DNA from: Alphaproteobacteria bacterium
GTDB taxonomy: Bacteria; Pseudomonadota; Alphaproteobacteria; Caulobacterales; Hyphomonadaceae
Direction of reading: 5' to 3'
Length of the DNA stretch: 64,000 nt
Assembly (NCBI GenBank): GCA_018827375.1
Contig: JAHJYW010000049.1
Coordinates: 124,001 to 188,000 of the forward strand
The notes below the pieces were generated by a model that saw only the letters and a list, made by a program, of their open reading frames with translations, ran no database searches and was not told the DNA's origin. Shown here piece after piece: positions 1 to 8,784 of the stretch. A program made the position numbers and the translations under genes. Position 1 is the stretch's first letter; each line of letters starts with the position of its first letter.

Positions 1-44
1 GTACCGCTTCCACCTGCAACAATGATTGCGGCTACCTGCGACAT
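1..44 (-). CDS. IspD or bifunctional IspDF, N-terminal fragment
   Basis: Only the first 14 codons lie in the window. The reverse strand from 44 reads MSQVAAIIVAGGSG, the nucleotide-binding glycine-rich start of the 2-C-methyl-D-erythritol 4-phosphate cytidylyltransferase family (non-mevalonate isoprenoid pathway). Many alphaproteobacteria have a fused IspDF divergent from dusB-ntrBC, which is why that family is preferred. Other nucleotidyltransferases share the GGxG start, so the call depends on context. About 120 bases separate this start from dusB, leaving room for divergent promoters. Confidence 0.6.
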   Translation of the reverse strand, partial: MSQVAAIIVAGGSG

Positions 45-164
45 AAATGGGTTTCTAGGTGAGGTTGACAAAACGGACTACAGGCCTTTCCGAACATGAA
101 TTTTTGTACAGATGCGCGTCTTTTGTGCACTTGCGAAGAAATGAAAAGTCGGAACAATAGCCAT

Positions 165-1154
165 ATGACTGATTTTAAGGCACCCCAAGTCTGGCTCGCG
201 CCCATGTCTGGCGCAACGGACGCTCCCATGCGCCGCCAGGCTGTGCGGTTCGGGGCGCCCGCTGTCGTGTCCGAAATGGTGGCCAGTGAAACACTGGCAA
301 CGGCCCGACCGGATATGGTTCGCCGCACATGCCGGCATGATGGTGCGGGCAAATGGATCGTGCAGCTCGCAGCGCGCCGTCCTGTAGATATGCTTGCAGG
401 TTCCGTTCTGATGCGTGAGGCGGGTGTCGATGTCATCGATATCAATATGGGGTGCCCATCCAAACAAGTGACTGGAGGCCAGTCTGGCTCTGCCCTTATG
501 CAGGATATCCCGCTTGCGACAAGTATCATCGAATCGGCGCTCGAGGGAGCGAATGGAACGCCCGTAACTCTTAAAATGCGCCTTGGATGGGATCATGACA
601 GCCTGAACGCCCCGGAATTGGCCCGTATTGCCGAGGATATGGGCGTCCAAATGATAGCGGTACATGGGCGCACACGTTGCCAGTTCTACACAGGTGAAGC
701 TGACTGGGCCGCAGTGAGACCCACGGTCGAGGCTGTATCCGTTCCTGTCATCGTAAATGGCGATATCAGCTCCCTTGAAGATGCCCGCACAGCTCTGGAG
801 CGTTCTGGTGCGCATGGTGTGATGATCGGGCGGGCTGCGATGGGCCGTCCATGGCTTCCGGGAGAAATAGCGGCCGGTCTTGCCGCAAAACCCTACAAGC
901 GCCCCGATCTCGCCGAGCAGTTCGACAGCCTTTCCGAACAGGTGAGAGACTCGGTCGACCTCTACGGTCGGTCACTTGGCGTGCGCACTGTTCGAAAACA
1001 TGTGTCGGCCGCAATTGATGCTCTCACGTTGCCCCTGCCTGATGATCACCGCCGCGCTCTTCGGTCGACGCTTTGCCAGATAGCCGATCCCGCCGACCTC
1101 ATTAGGTCGCTCAAGACACTATATCTGAAACCCCAACTGCTTGAGGTCGCTTAA
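165..1154 (+). CDS. dusB: tRNA-dihydrouridine synthase DusB (NifR3 family)
   Basis: Flavin-dependent enzyme that reduces uridine to dihydrouridine in the D-loop of tRNA. The product is 329 aa. It has the FMN TIM barrel with [13 protein letters not shown] near the start, the catalytic cysteine in [11 protein letters not shown] around residue 90-100, and the phosphate-binding [13 protein letters not shown] around 220-235. The open frame extends upstream to 96, but family alignment starts at [14 protein letters not shown], so the ATG at 165 is used. It lies 2 bp before ntrB. The dusB(nifR3)-ntrB-ntrC order is the classic alphaproteobacterial arrangement, so the three are probably one operon. Confidence 0.93.
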   Translation: MTDFKAPQVWLAPMSGATDAPMRRQAVRFGAPAVVSEMVASETLATARPDMVRRTCRHDGAGKWIVQLAARRPVDMLAGSVLMREAGVDVIDINMGCPSKQVTGGQSGSALMQDIPLATSIIESALEGANGTPVTLKMRLGWDHDSLNAPELARIAEDMGVQMIAVHGRTRCQFYTGEADWAAVRPTVEAVSVPVIVNGDISSLEDARTALERSGAHGVMIGRAAMGRPWLPGEIAAGLAAKPYKRPDLAEQFDSLSEQVRDSVDLYGRSLGVRTVRKHVSAAIDALTLPLPDDHRRALRSTLCQIADPADLIRSLKTLYLKPQLLEVA

Positions 1155-1156
1155 CG

Positions 1157-2227
1157 ATGGCATCCCTTGCAACACTGAGACCGCCAATGCTGGGTGAACT
1201 TTCTCCCGTCGCTCTGGTTTTGATTGACGCGCGCCGCCGCATTCTTGAGGCAAACCCGGCGGCAGAGTCACTTCTCAAAATGTCCCGCCGGGCGCTTGCC
1301 GGTCGGCCGTTGAGCGAAGTCATCTACCATGACTCTCCATTGTTCGAGTTGATCGATCGCGCGCAGCGACAAGCCGGTGACATAATGGCGCCCGGCACAC
1401 CGATTTCCGGCCCAGGCATGCATTCGCGTATCATATGCGACATTCGGGTTCGCAGCGCAGACCGTGGGGCTTTTGTTCTGGCGCTCTCCGAAACACCATC
1501 GCGTGAGAGCAGCGAATCCGTTGCTGGTGCGGCTGGTTTCGGCCGTATTCTCGGACATGAGGTGAAAAACCCGCTGGCCGGCATCATTGGCGCTGCACAG
1601 TTGCTTGAGCGCCAGGGCCAGGCTGACCAAAGCGAACTGCTTGATATCATCAAGGATGAGGCCCGCCGGATAGAGCGACTGGTCAACCGCCTGTCCGCCT
1701 TCGAGCTGTTCTCTGCGCCGCGGTTGCAGCCATTCAATATTCATGCGCTGCTCGACAAGATTATCGCCGCAGAACGGGCAGCGAACGGTCCGAAAGTGAC
1801 CTTCCAGCGGGTGTTCGATCCGTCGCTGCCGGACGTAGTTGGGGACTCCGATCACCTGCAGCAGGCGTTTCACAATATCATGCGGAATGCAGTCGAGGCG
1901 GCCGTCGAGAATGGTTCGAGTGGCAACGTCACAATCCGGACCGCCTATGCAGCCGGGCTTGCCATGAAGCAGGCGCGCCTCGGGGCCGGCTTGCGCCGGG
2001 CGATGCTGATAACAATTGAGGACGATGGCAAGGGCATCCCGCGCGAGCGGCAAGCGACGATCTTTGATGTCTTCCAGAGTTCCAAATCAGGTGCACGAGG
2101 CCTTGGGCTCTCGATCGTTAGTGAAGTCGTGACGGCGCACGGTGGACAAATAAGGGTAGATAGCGAGCCAGGGTCTACCCGGTTCACAGTGCTTCTACCG
2201 CTTGGAGATGGAACAGAGCATGGCTGA
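1157..2227 (+). CDS. ntrB: Nitrogen regulation sensor histidine kinase NtrB
   Basis: Cytoplasmic kinase/phosphatase of the nitrogen system that phosphorylates NtrC under nitrogen limitation and is controlled by PII proteins. The product is 356 aa with no membrane segment. An N-terminal PAS domain covers about 10-110. The H-box ILGHEVKNPLAG carries the phospho-accepting His134, and the ATPase domain has the N-box IMRNAVEAA, G1 DDGKGIP and G2 GARGLGLSIV. The gene starts 2 bp after dusB, and its last codons overlap the ntrC start by 8 bp, showing translational coupling. Confidence 0.94.
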   Translation: MASLATLRPPMLGELSPVALVLIDARRRILEANPAAESLLKMSRRALAGRPLSEVIYHDSPLFELIDRAQRQAGDIMAPGTPISGPGMHSRIICDIRVRSADRGAFVLALSETPSRESSESVAGAAGFGRILGHEVKNPLAGIIGAAQLLERQGQADQSELLDIIKDEARRIERLVNRLSAFELFSAPRLQPFNIHALLDKIIAAERAANGPKVTFQRVFDPSLPDVVGDSDHLQQAFHNIMRNAVEAAVENGSSGNVTIRTAYAAGLAMKQARLGAGLRRAMLITIEDDGKGIPRERQATIFDVFQSSKSGARGLGLSIVSEVVTAHGGQIRVDSEPGSTRFTVLLPLGDGTEHG

Positions 2228-3596
2228 CAAGACAGTACTTCTTGCTGAAGACGATGCGAGCATTCGATTGGTTGTAAACCAAACGCTGGTTGCGGCTGGG
2301 TATGATGTCAGGGCAACCAGTTCGACGGACGCCTTGGAACGTTGGGTCCGCAACGGTGAAGGCGATGTGGTTGTAACCGACGTCTACCTTGGTGAGACGT
2401 CGATCTTCGACTTGTTGCCGTCTTTGAAACTTGCGCGGCCTGAGCTGCCGTTCATAGTCATGAGCGGTCAAAACACGATCCTGACGGCGGCTTCCGCTGC
2501 TGAGCATGGCGCATTTGATTACCTGCCCAAGCCTTTCGATATCGACATGTTGTCGAGCCTGGTGCAGCGCGCCCTGAAGTCTGCACCGAAGTCGTCAAAT
2601 CGTGCCATCAATCCGGAAGCCCAGAAAGCCATAAGCGATGCAGGTTTGCCGCTGATCGGGCGGTCTGATGCCATGCAGGAAGTCTATCGGATCATCGCCA
2701 AGGTGATGAATACCGAGCTGACGGTTCTGATCGAAGGTGAGAGCGGCACCGGCAAGGAACTTGCGGCACGCGCAATTCACCAACTCGGAGCCGCAAAGGC
2801 CGGCAAGTTCGTTGCGCTGGATCTGGCCGCCTTGCCGGCAGGCGAGATCAACAAGGAACTTTTCGGCACGGGCGGGGAGGGCGGCGCCGTGCACTTGAAG
2901 GGTGGCACGCTTTATCTCGACGAAATCGGCGATTTGCCAGCGGAGGCGCAGACTCAACTCGTCAAGTTGCTGCGCGACTCCAGTGGCGCACGTCTCATCG
3001 CATCTACACGGCGTAACCTCGGGCGTCTGGTGGAGGAGGGCCGTTTTCGTGAGGACCTGTACTACCGTCTCAACGTTGTCCGCCTCACCATGCCGCCCTT
3101 ACGTCTGCGCAAGGAAGACATTCCTGAACTGGCCCGGGCATTCCTAATCCGCGCTCAGAGGCAGGGGCTTTCTGCCAAGATCCTGGACAAATCCGCTATT
3201 GATTTACTCACAGCCTATGATTGGCCTGGCAACGTTCGGGAACTCGAGAACCTGATTCTCCGTCTGGCCGTTCTCAGCCCGGATGAAGCAATCACTTTAC
3301 GGGATGTGGAGAGGGAGCTTCGTGCAGGCGCGTCGGAGCAAAAAGGCGTCAGCGCAGGCCTCGAGAAAGATGTTGAAACGCTACTCCACCGCTATGTAAT
3401 GGGCGACCTTATAGCGGGGGGCGATTCCGAGGATTCAGCCGTCTATTCAAGAGTTATTGACCAGGTCGAGAGACCGCTTATCAAGCTCGCGCTTTCGGTT
3501 ACAGCCGGCAATAAGGTGAAGGCCGCGCAGCTTCTCGGCATGAACCGGAACACGTTGCGGGCGAAGATCAATGCCCTCGGAATTGCAGAAGACTGA
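2220..3596 (+). CDS. ntrC: Nitrogen response regulator NtrC, lacking the GAFTGA loop
   Basis: AAA+ transcription regulator phosphorylated by NtrB. The product is 458 aa from ATG 2220. The receiver domain (1-120) has Asp54 and Lys104. The AAA+ domain (about 145-375) has Walker A GESGTGKE at 173-180 and Walker B LYLDEIGD at 231-238. A Fis-type helix-turn-helix ends the protein (about 415-458). Oddity: between ELFG (213) and Walker B the usual GAFTGA sigma54-contact loop is gone. The segment is about ten residues shorter than in canonical NtrC. Known family behaviour: NtrC proteins without this loop, as in Rhodobacter capsulatus, work with the housekeeping RNA polymerase. An in-frame start at 2202 is less likely because it lengthens the overlap with ntrB. 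Confidence 0.93.
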   Translation: MADKTVLLAEDDASIRLVVNQTLVAAGYDVRATSSTDALERWVRNGEGDVVVTDVYLGETSIFDLLPSLKLARPELPFIVMSGQNTILTAASAAEHGAFDYLPKPFDIDMLSSLVQRALKSAPKSSNRAINPEAQKAISDAGLPLIGRSDAMQEVYRIIAKVMNTELTVLIEGESGTGKELAARAIHQLGAAKAGKFVALDLAALPAGEINKELFGTGGEGGAVHLKGGTLYLDEIGDLPAEAQTQLVKLLRDSSGARLIASTRRNLGRLVEEGRFREDLYYRLNVVRLTMPPLRLRKEDIPELARAFLIRAQRQGLSAKILDKSAIDLLTAYDWPGNVRELENLILRLAVLSPDEAITLRDVERELRAGASEQKGVSAGLEKDVETLLHRYVMGDLIAGGDSEDSAVYSRVIDQVERPLIKLALSVTAGNKVKAAQLLGMNRNTLRAKINALGIAED

Positions 3597-3705
3597 TTGA
3601 CGAGACGACAAAGTGTGGTTTTAGTGCACCACTGTTGCGGATGCGACACTTAACCGTGTCACAAATGCAACGGGGCCGGGGTGGCCACGGTAGAGCAACG
3701 TCGAA

Positions 3706-6003
3706 TTGTCAAACACACTGAGCCAACAGGCGACGAAGGCGAGTTGGGCCCTTTTCGAAGGGCTCTTCATTATTGCGGCGCTCGTTGCGGTGTTCGCGAC
3801 CTTTATCGCCATTTCCGGGGCGGATCCTGACAATCCTACTGCCGGGGCCACACCTTGGCTGCTTGGACTGAACTTTATTGTCATTATCGTGCTCGCGATC
3901 ATCGTGGCGCGGGAATACTTTTCAATCCAGAAAAACGGCCGCGGCGAAGGCAAGGGGCTGTTGGCCAAACGCTTCGTGCTGCTGTTCGGATTTTCGGCAC
4001 TGATACCTGCCATGATCGTTGCCCTCTTCATCGGGGCGTTCATCACCCGTGGACTGGACAACTGGCTCGGTGAACGAGTCGACACGATCATGGAGAAGAA
4101 CGCTCAGATCTTTCAGGATTATGTCGATAATTTCGAGAATACGCTGGACGTGGATATTCGGCTTGCGGCGCTTGATATCGAGAACTTTGCGCGGGATGTG
4201 AAAACGTCCCTGGCTGCCAGCGGTGAGAACGACGAAATTAATGCCGACAGCCTCGCCAAGGATGCTTCCAAAGCCTTCATAGATGGCCTGCGCTCTGAAT
4301 TGGGATTCAGAGAGTTTCTTACGATTGCAGTTCTCGGACCTGACGGGGTCGAGTTGATCGCCGAACAGAGTGTACAGCAACCTATTCTCGTGCCGCCGCC
4401 CCAATCAGCCTTTGAAGAAGCGAATAGCGGCAATATTGCTACGACACTCTATGAAAACCGAGGGATCGCTACAGCGCTCATACGGATCGAAGAGCCGCTG
4501 GATGGCTATATCTACGCTGTCAAGAATTTCGATAAGAACGCCGCCGTTCAGCTGCGTGAAGCCGAGGCAGCGCTCGCCCAGTATAACAACGCCAAGCGCC
4601 GCAGCGGACGGCTGCAATACATATTCGCAATCGGATACACACAAATCGCCGCGCTCATTCTCCTGCTCGCAGGCAGGCTGGGCCTTGAAGCCGCGGGCCG
4701 CATTACAGGTCCGATCGGGCGGCTTGCAGTCGCCGCCCATACTGTGCGGGACGGTGACCTTTCTGTCCGTGTTCCGGTGTCTGGGCCACAGGATGAAGTC
4801 TACGCCCTGACGAACTCTTTCAATGCCATGACCGAGCAATTGGCTGAGCAGCGCAATGCACTGATACGCGCCCGGGAAGATGAAGAGGACCGCCGTAAAT
4901 TCGTCGAGACCCTGCTGGCCGAGGTCAGCGCGGGTGTGATCCGTATGGATGGCGACATGGTTGTCACGCTGGCAAACCGGTCGGCAGGTGATGTTCTGGG
5001 GATAGGAGAAGTCCTGCCTGGTCAGACGCTGGGAGAGGTAGCACCACTATTCGAGCGTTATGCGCGCGACACCCTCGAGCGCGTTGCACCGGTGGATGCC
5101 TCGATTGATCTCAACATCAATGGCGAAGTGCGCCACATCCGGCTCAAGACAGCGCCAGATCCTGCGGGAGGGTGTGTACTCACCTTCGACGATACAACGC
5201 GTCTCGTGAACGCGCAGCGTCAGCTGGCCTGGCGAGATGTCGCTCGCCGGATTGCGCATGAAATTCGCAATCCGCTCACACCTATCATGCTCTCCACAGA
5301 GCGGATTAAACGCCGCTATGCTGATAAGATTGACGATAGTGACGGTGTTTTTGATCGCTGCATCGAGACGATCCTTCGGCAAGTTGGTGATATCGGCCGC
5401 ATGGTGGAGGAATTCTCCTCCTTTGCGCGGATGCCAAAGCCGAACGTGGCTCCGTTCAACATGCGGTCGCTGCTGCAAGGGGCTGGCTTCTCTCAAAGCA
5501 TGGTCTCGCCCGATGTCGAGATCGAGTTCGAGACGAATGCCGACGACGCAGTATATCGCGGTGATGAGCGCCTCTTGGGTCAGGCCTTCGGAAACCTGCT
5601 CAAGAACGCGGCTGAAGCCATTGAGGGGCTTCCGGAGGAGTCCGATATCAGCGGCCATATACGCGTCGTCTTGTCTGCCAACTCAGGTGGGGTCGAGGTC
5701 ACGATTGAAGATAATGGCCCGGGGTTTCCCCAAGACGTGCGTGACCGGTTGCTTGAGCCTTACGTGACAACACGCGAAAAGGGCACGGGCCTTGGTCTTG
5801 CAATCGTCAATCGCATCATTGCCGATCATGGCGGTTCCATATCTCTGCAAAACCGGCTCGATGGTTTGCGAGGTGCGCGGGTGCGCGTCTGGCTACCGGT
5901 CAACGTGCCAGGGGTGGCTGATGACGATCTGAATATGAGCAGCGAAGAGGCTGCCGATACCCCGATATTTGAAAATGTAGAGGAGCCAGCATCATGGCGT
6001 TAG
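3706..6003 (+). CDS. ntrY: Membrane sensor histidine kinase NtrY
   Basis: Membrane-bound kinase partner of NtrX, implicated in nitrogen, redox and envelope responses in alphaproteobacteria. The product is 765 aa. Three hydrophobic segments lie near residues 16-38, 50-70 and 87-112, a large extracytoplasmic domain follows, and a fourth segment is at about 304-327. HAMP (about 327-380), PAS, HisKA (RIAHEIRNPLTP with His518) and HATPase (NLLKNAAEA, DNGPGFP, GTGLGLAIV) come next. The frame is bounded by a stop at 3691 and has no ATG near its start, so TTG 3706 is the likely initiator; no strong ribosome-binding site is visible. The stop overlaps the ntrX start by 10 bp. Confidence 0.92.
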   Translation: MSNTLSQQATKASWALFEGLFIIAALVAVFATFIAISGADPDNPTAGATPWLLGLNFIVIIVLAIIVAREYFSIQKNGRGEGKGLLAKRFVLLFGFSALIPAMIVALFIGAFITRGLDNWLGERVDTIMEKNAQIFQDYVDNFENTLDVDIRLAALDIENFARDVKTSLAASGENDEINADSLAKDASKAFIDGLRSELGFREFLTIAVLGPDGVELIAEQSVQQPILVPPPQSAFEEANSGNIATTLYENRGIATALIRIEEPLDGYIYAVKNFDKNAAVQLREAEAALAQYNNAKRRSGRLQYIFAIGYTQIAALILLLAGRLGLEAAGRITGPIGRLAVAAHTVRDGDLSVRVPVSGPQDEVYALTNSFNAMTEQLAEQRNALIRAREDEEDRRKFVETLLAEVSAGVIRMDGDMVVTLANRSAGDVLGIGEVLPGQTLGEVAPLFERYARDTLERVAPVDASIDLNINGEVRHIRLKTAPDPAGGCVLTFDDTTRLVNAQRQLAWRDVARRIAHEIRNPLTPIMLSTERIKRRYADKIDDSDGVFDRCIETILRQVGDIGRMVEEFSSFARMPKPNVAPFNMRSLLQGAGFSQSMVSPDVEIEFETNADDAVYRGDERLLGQAFGNLLKNAAEAIEGLPEESDISGHIRVVLSANSGGVEVTIEDNGPGFPQDVRDRLLEPYVTTREKGTGLGLAIVNRIIADHGGSISLQNRLDGLRGARVRVWLPVNVPGVADDDLNMSSEEAADTPIFENVEEPASWR

Positions 6004-7382
6004 ACATTCTGGTTGTTGATGACGAGCCTGACATTCGTGAGCTTGTTTCCGGCGTCTTGAGCGATGAAGGCTATTCTGTGCGCACAGCAGAAACAGCCGA
6101 ACGAGCGTTGGAGGAAGTCCGCACACGGACGCCACGCCTTGTCGTATTGGATGTCTGGCTTCAGGGAAGCCAGATGGATGGCCTGTCATTGCTGAAGTAT
6201 CTTAAATCGATTGATCCATTTCTGCCCGTGATCGTGATAAGCGGCCATGGCAATATTGAGACAGCCGTAGCAGCGATCCGCCGGGGCGCTTATGACTTCA
6301 TCGAGAAGCCTTTCAAGACAGACAGGCTGCTGCATCTGATCGAGCGGGCGATCGAATCTGCGGCCCTGAAGTATGAGAATGCCGCCCTGCGCAATCGTGC
6401 AGGCGAGGATGAGCACTGGATCGGTAACAGTCAGGCCGCCGCGAACCTGCGCGCCGCGATCGACAAGGTCGCGCCGACGAACTCGCGGGTCATGATCAAT
6501 GGCCCAGCAGGTGTAGGCAAAGAGCTGGCTGCGCGCCTGATACACCGGAATTCCCTGCGCGCAGGCGGTCCGTTCATCGTTGTGAATGCGGCGAGCATCG
6601 CGCCAGACCAGATGGAGAGCGCGCTCTTCGGGGAAGAGGACCAGCAGGGACGCACAGTTCGCGTCGGGCTGTTCGAGAAAGCTCACAACGGAACGCTCTT
6701 GCTGGACGAAGTGGCGGACATGCCCCTTGGAACGCAGAACAAGATATTGCGTGTCCTGACGGAGCAGCGCTTCCAACGTGTCGGCGGACGGTCAGATGTG
6801 AGTGTGGACGTCCGAGTCATGTCGGCAACGACCAAGGATCTTAAAGAAGAGATCGAACAGGGAAATTTCCGGGAAGACTTGTTCTATCGTCTGAGCGTCG
6901 TGCCGCTGAGAGTGCCGTCCTTGGCGGAGCGCAGAGATGATATCGGTGATCTCGTGAGCTATTTCATAGACCGTATCTCGGATTCATCCGGTCTGACGCC
7001 TCGCGCTTTTTCTGAGGAAGCCATGGCTGTTCTTCAGTCGATGGACTGGCCTGGCAATATCCGCCAGCTGCGCAACGTGGTTGAGAGAATTCTCATTCTC
7101 TCGCCATCGGATTCGAGCCGGCCGGTGAGCGTCGACGAATTGCCCCGCGATACCGGCTCAGGCGCCATGCAGAATTCCAAGAGTGGATCCGCTGAGCTTG
7201 TCGGTTTGTCGCTGCGGGATGCGCGCGAGCAGTTCGAGCGTGAGTATCTTGCGCTCCAGATCACAAGGTTTAACGGAAATATTTCGAGAACGGCCGAATT
7301 CATCGGAATGGAACGGTCCGCACTGCATAGAAAATTAAAAGCTTTGGGCGTAGGTTCCGGGTTCACTAGGCAGGACGGTTGA
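5994..7382 (+). CDS. ntrX: Response regulator NtrX
   Basis: AAA+ response regulator paired with NtrY, 462 aa. The receiver domain carries VVDDEPD and a phosphoacceptor Asp in VVLDVWL. The AAA+ domain has a Walker A variant NGPAGVGKE and Walker B LLLDEVADM, and the C-terminal Fis-type HTH has RTAEFIGMERSALHRKL. The loop after ALFGEED lacks GAFTGA, which is usual for alphaproteobacterial NtrX and so not a defect. It overlaps ntrY and is followed 24 bp later by trkA. In several alphaproteobacteria ntrYX sits directly upstream of trkA and hfq, as here. Confidence 0.93.
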   Translation: MALDILVVDDEPDIRELVSGVLSDEGYSVRTAETAERALEEVRTRTPRLVVLDVWLQGSQMDGLSLLKYLKSIDPFLPVIVISGHGNIETAVAAIRRGAYDFIEKPFKTDRLLHLIERAIESAALKYENAALRNRAGEDEHWIGNSQAAANLRAAIDKVAPTNSRVMINGPAGVGKELAARLIHRNSLRAGGPFIVVNAASIAPDQMESALFGEEDQQGRTVRVGLFEKAHNGTLLLDEVADMPLGTQNKILRVLTEQRFQRVGGRSDVSVDVRVMSATTKDLKEEIEQGNFREDLFYRLSVVPLRVPSLAERRDDIGDLVSYFIDRISDSSGLTPRAFSEEAMAVLQSMDWPGNIRQLRNVVERILILSPSDSSRPVSVDELPRDTGSGAMQNSKSGSAELVGLSLRDAREQFEREYLALQITRFNGNISRTAEFIGMERSALHRKLKALGVGSGFTRQDG

Positions 7383-7406
7383 ATGGCCGTCGGAAGGCAG
7401 TAAGAG

Positions 7407-8780
7407 ATGCGCGTTCTTATATGCGGCGCAGGCCGCGTCGGGCACGGCATTGCCCGTCGCCTTGCGCGTGAAAAACACGACATCACCATTATCGATGAAG
7501 ATCCGGACCTGGTGGACCAGGTTTCGACAGATCTCGACGTTCGTGGGATCACGGGACATGCGGCTCATCCTGACGTGCTGAAGCGCGCAGGTGCGGTCGA
7601 TTGCGAGATGATCATCGCCGTTACGCACTTTGACGAGATCAATATGGTGATCTGCCAGATCGCCCATACGTTGTTCTCGGTACCCTACAAAATCGCGCGC
7701 GTGCGTGATCAGTCTTATATCGACCCGGCTTGGAAGAACATTTTCTCCCGTGAAGGCCTGCCAATCGATATGGTCATCTCACCGGAAGTGGAGGTGGGCG
7801 AAGCCATCCTTCAACGTCTTCGTACACCCGGCGCGGTTATGAGCGCGACGTTCGGCAAGGAGAAAGTCAAACTACTGGGGCTTGAGATTGACGCCAAGAG
7901 CCCGCTGCTCGACACGCCGGTCGACCAGATTCGTGGCCTTTTCCCCGATCTGTCCGCCAGGATTGTTGGCATCGGTCGCAAGGATGCTGTGCGGGCCCCG
8001 CGCTCGACGGACGTGCTAAAGCCGGAAGACCGCGCTTATATCGCCGTGCTCGACAGCCATGCGGACAGGCTCACCAGCATCTTCAACCGGGACAATGAAC
8101 GGCTCGACCATGTCGTTATTGTCGGTGGAGGCAATGTCGGTCTCTATGTCGCAAAGACATTGGAGCGCGAGAGCACGATGCGCATCCGGCTTGTCGAAAA
8201 CAGTGTCGCACGTGCCGATGCCGCAGTGGCTGAATTGAAGCGAACAATCGTTATTCAGGGCGACGGGCTTAGCCCCGACATCCTGGCTGAAGCAGGTGCG
8301 CCGAAAGCCGATTTCGTGATTGCAATCACGAACGACGACAAGACGAACCTGCTCATCTGCAATCTCGCAAAGCGAGCGGGTGCGAAGCGCGCGATGGCCC
8401 TGGTCAACGCAAGTGAGCTGGCTGGACTTGCGCGCGATATGCGCGTGGACGCTGTGCTGGATCCGCGCGCCCTGACGGTGTCGCAAATCCTGCTCCGTAT
8501 GCGTCGCGGGCGTATTCTCGGTCTGCAGTCGATTGAAGACGGTTTGGCCGAAGTGGCTGAAGGGATAACGCTGGAATCTTCGTCACTGATAGGAAAGACG
8601 CTCGGCTATGACGATCTTCCTGACGGTGTGGCTGCAGCGGCCGTTATACGCGATGGCAACGTGATTATCGCAGGGCCGGATGTGACAGTGCGCGCCGAAG
8701 ACCATCTCATCGTTTTCTACGAGGAAAGTATGGTCCGGAAAGTGGAGAAATATTTCCGCGTCAGTCCGGATTTCTTCTGA
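7407..8780 (+). CDS. trkA: Trk potassium uptake peripheral subunit TrkA
   Basis: NAD(H)-binding cytoplasmic gating subunit of the Trk potassium transporter. The product is 457 aa and is a tandem of two RCK modules. The first begins MRVLICGAGRVGHGIARRLA and the second has VVIVGGGNVGLYVAKTLE around residue 235. Both glycine-rich Rossmann motifs are intact, and each half ends in a TrkA-C domain. The gene is followed 4 bp later by trkH, so the two subunits are made together. Confidence 0.95.
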   Translation: MRVLICGAGRVGHGIARRLAREKHDITIIDEDPDLVDQVSTDLDVRGITGHAAHPDVLKRAGAVDCEMIIAVTHFDEINMVICQIAHTLFSVPYKIARVRDQSYIDPAWKNIFSREGLPIDMVISPEVEVGEAILQRLRTPGAVMSATFGKEKVKLLGLEIDAKSPLLDTPVDQIRGLFPDLSARIVGIGRKDAVRAPRSTDVLKPEDRAYIAVLDSHADRLTSIFNRDNERLDHVVIVGGGNVGLYVAKTLERESTMRIRLVENSVARADAAVAELKRTIVIQGDGLSPDILAEAGAPKADFVIAITNDDKTNLLICNLAKRAGAKRAMALVNASELAGLARDMRVDAVLDPRALTVSQILLRMRRGRILGLQSIEDGLAEVAEGITLESSSLIGKTLGYDDLPDGVAAAAVIRDGNVIIAGPDVTVRAEDHLIVFYEESMVRKVEKYFRVSPDFF

Positions 8781-8784
8781 CGCC

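Noticed and set aside
6600-6720. Missing GAFTGA motif in NtrX
   Set aside because: Absence of a canonical GAFTGA loop is usual for alphaproteobacterial NtrX, so unlike NtrC it is not reported as a finding.
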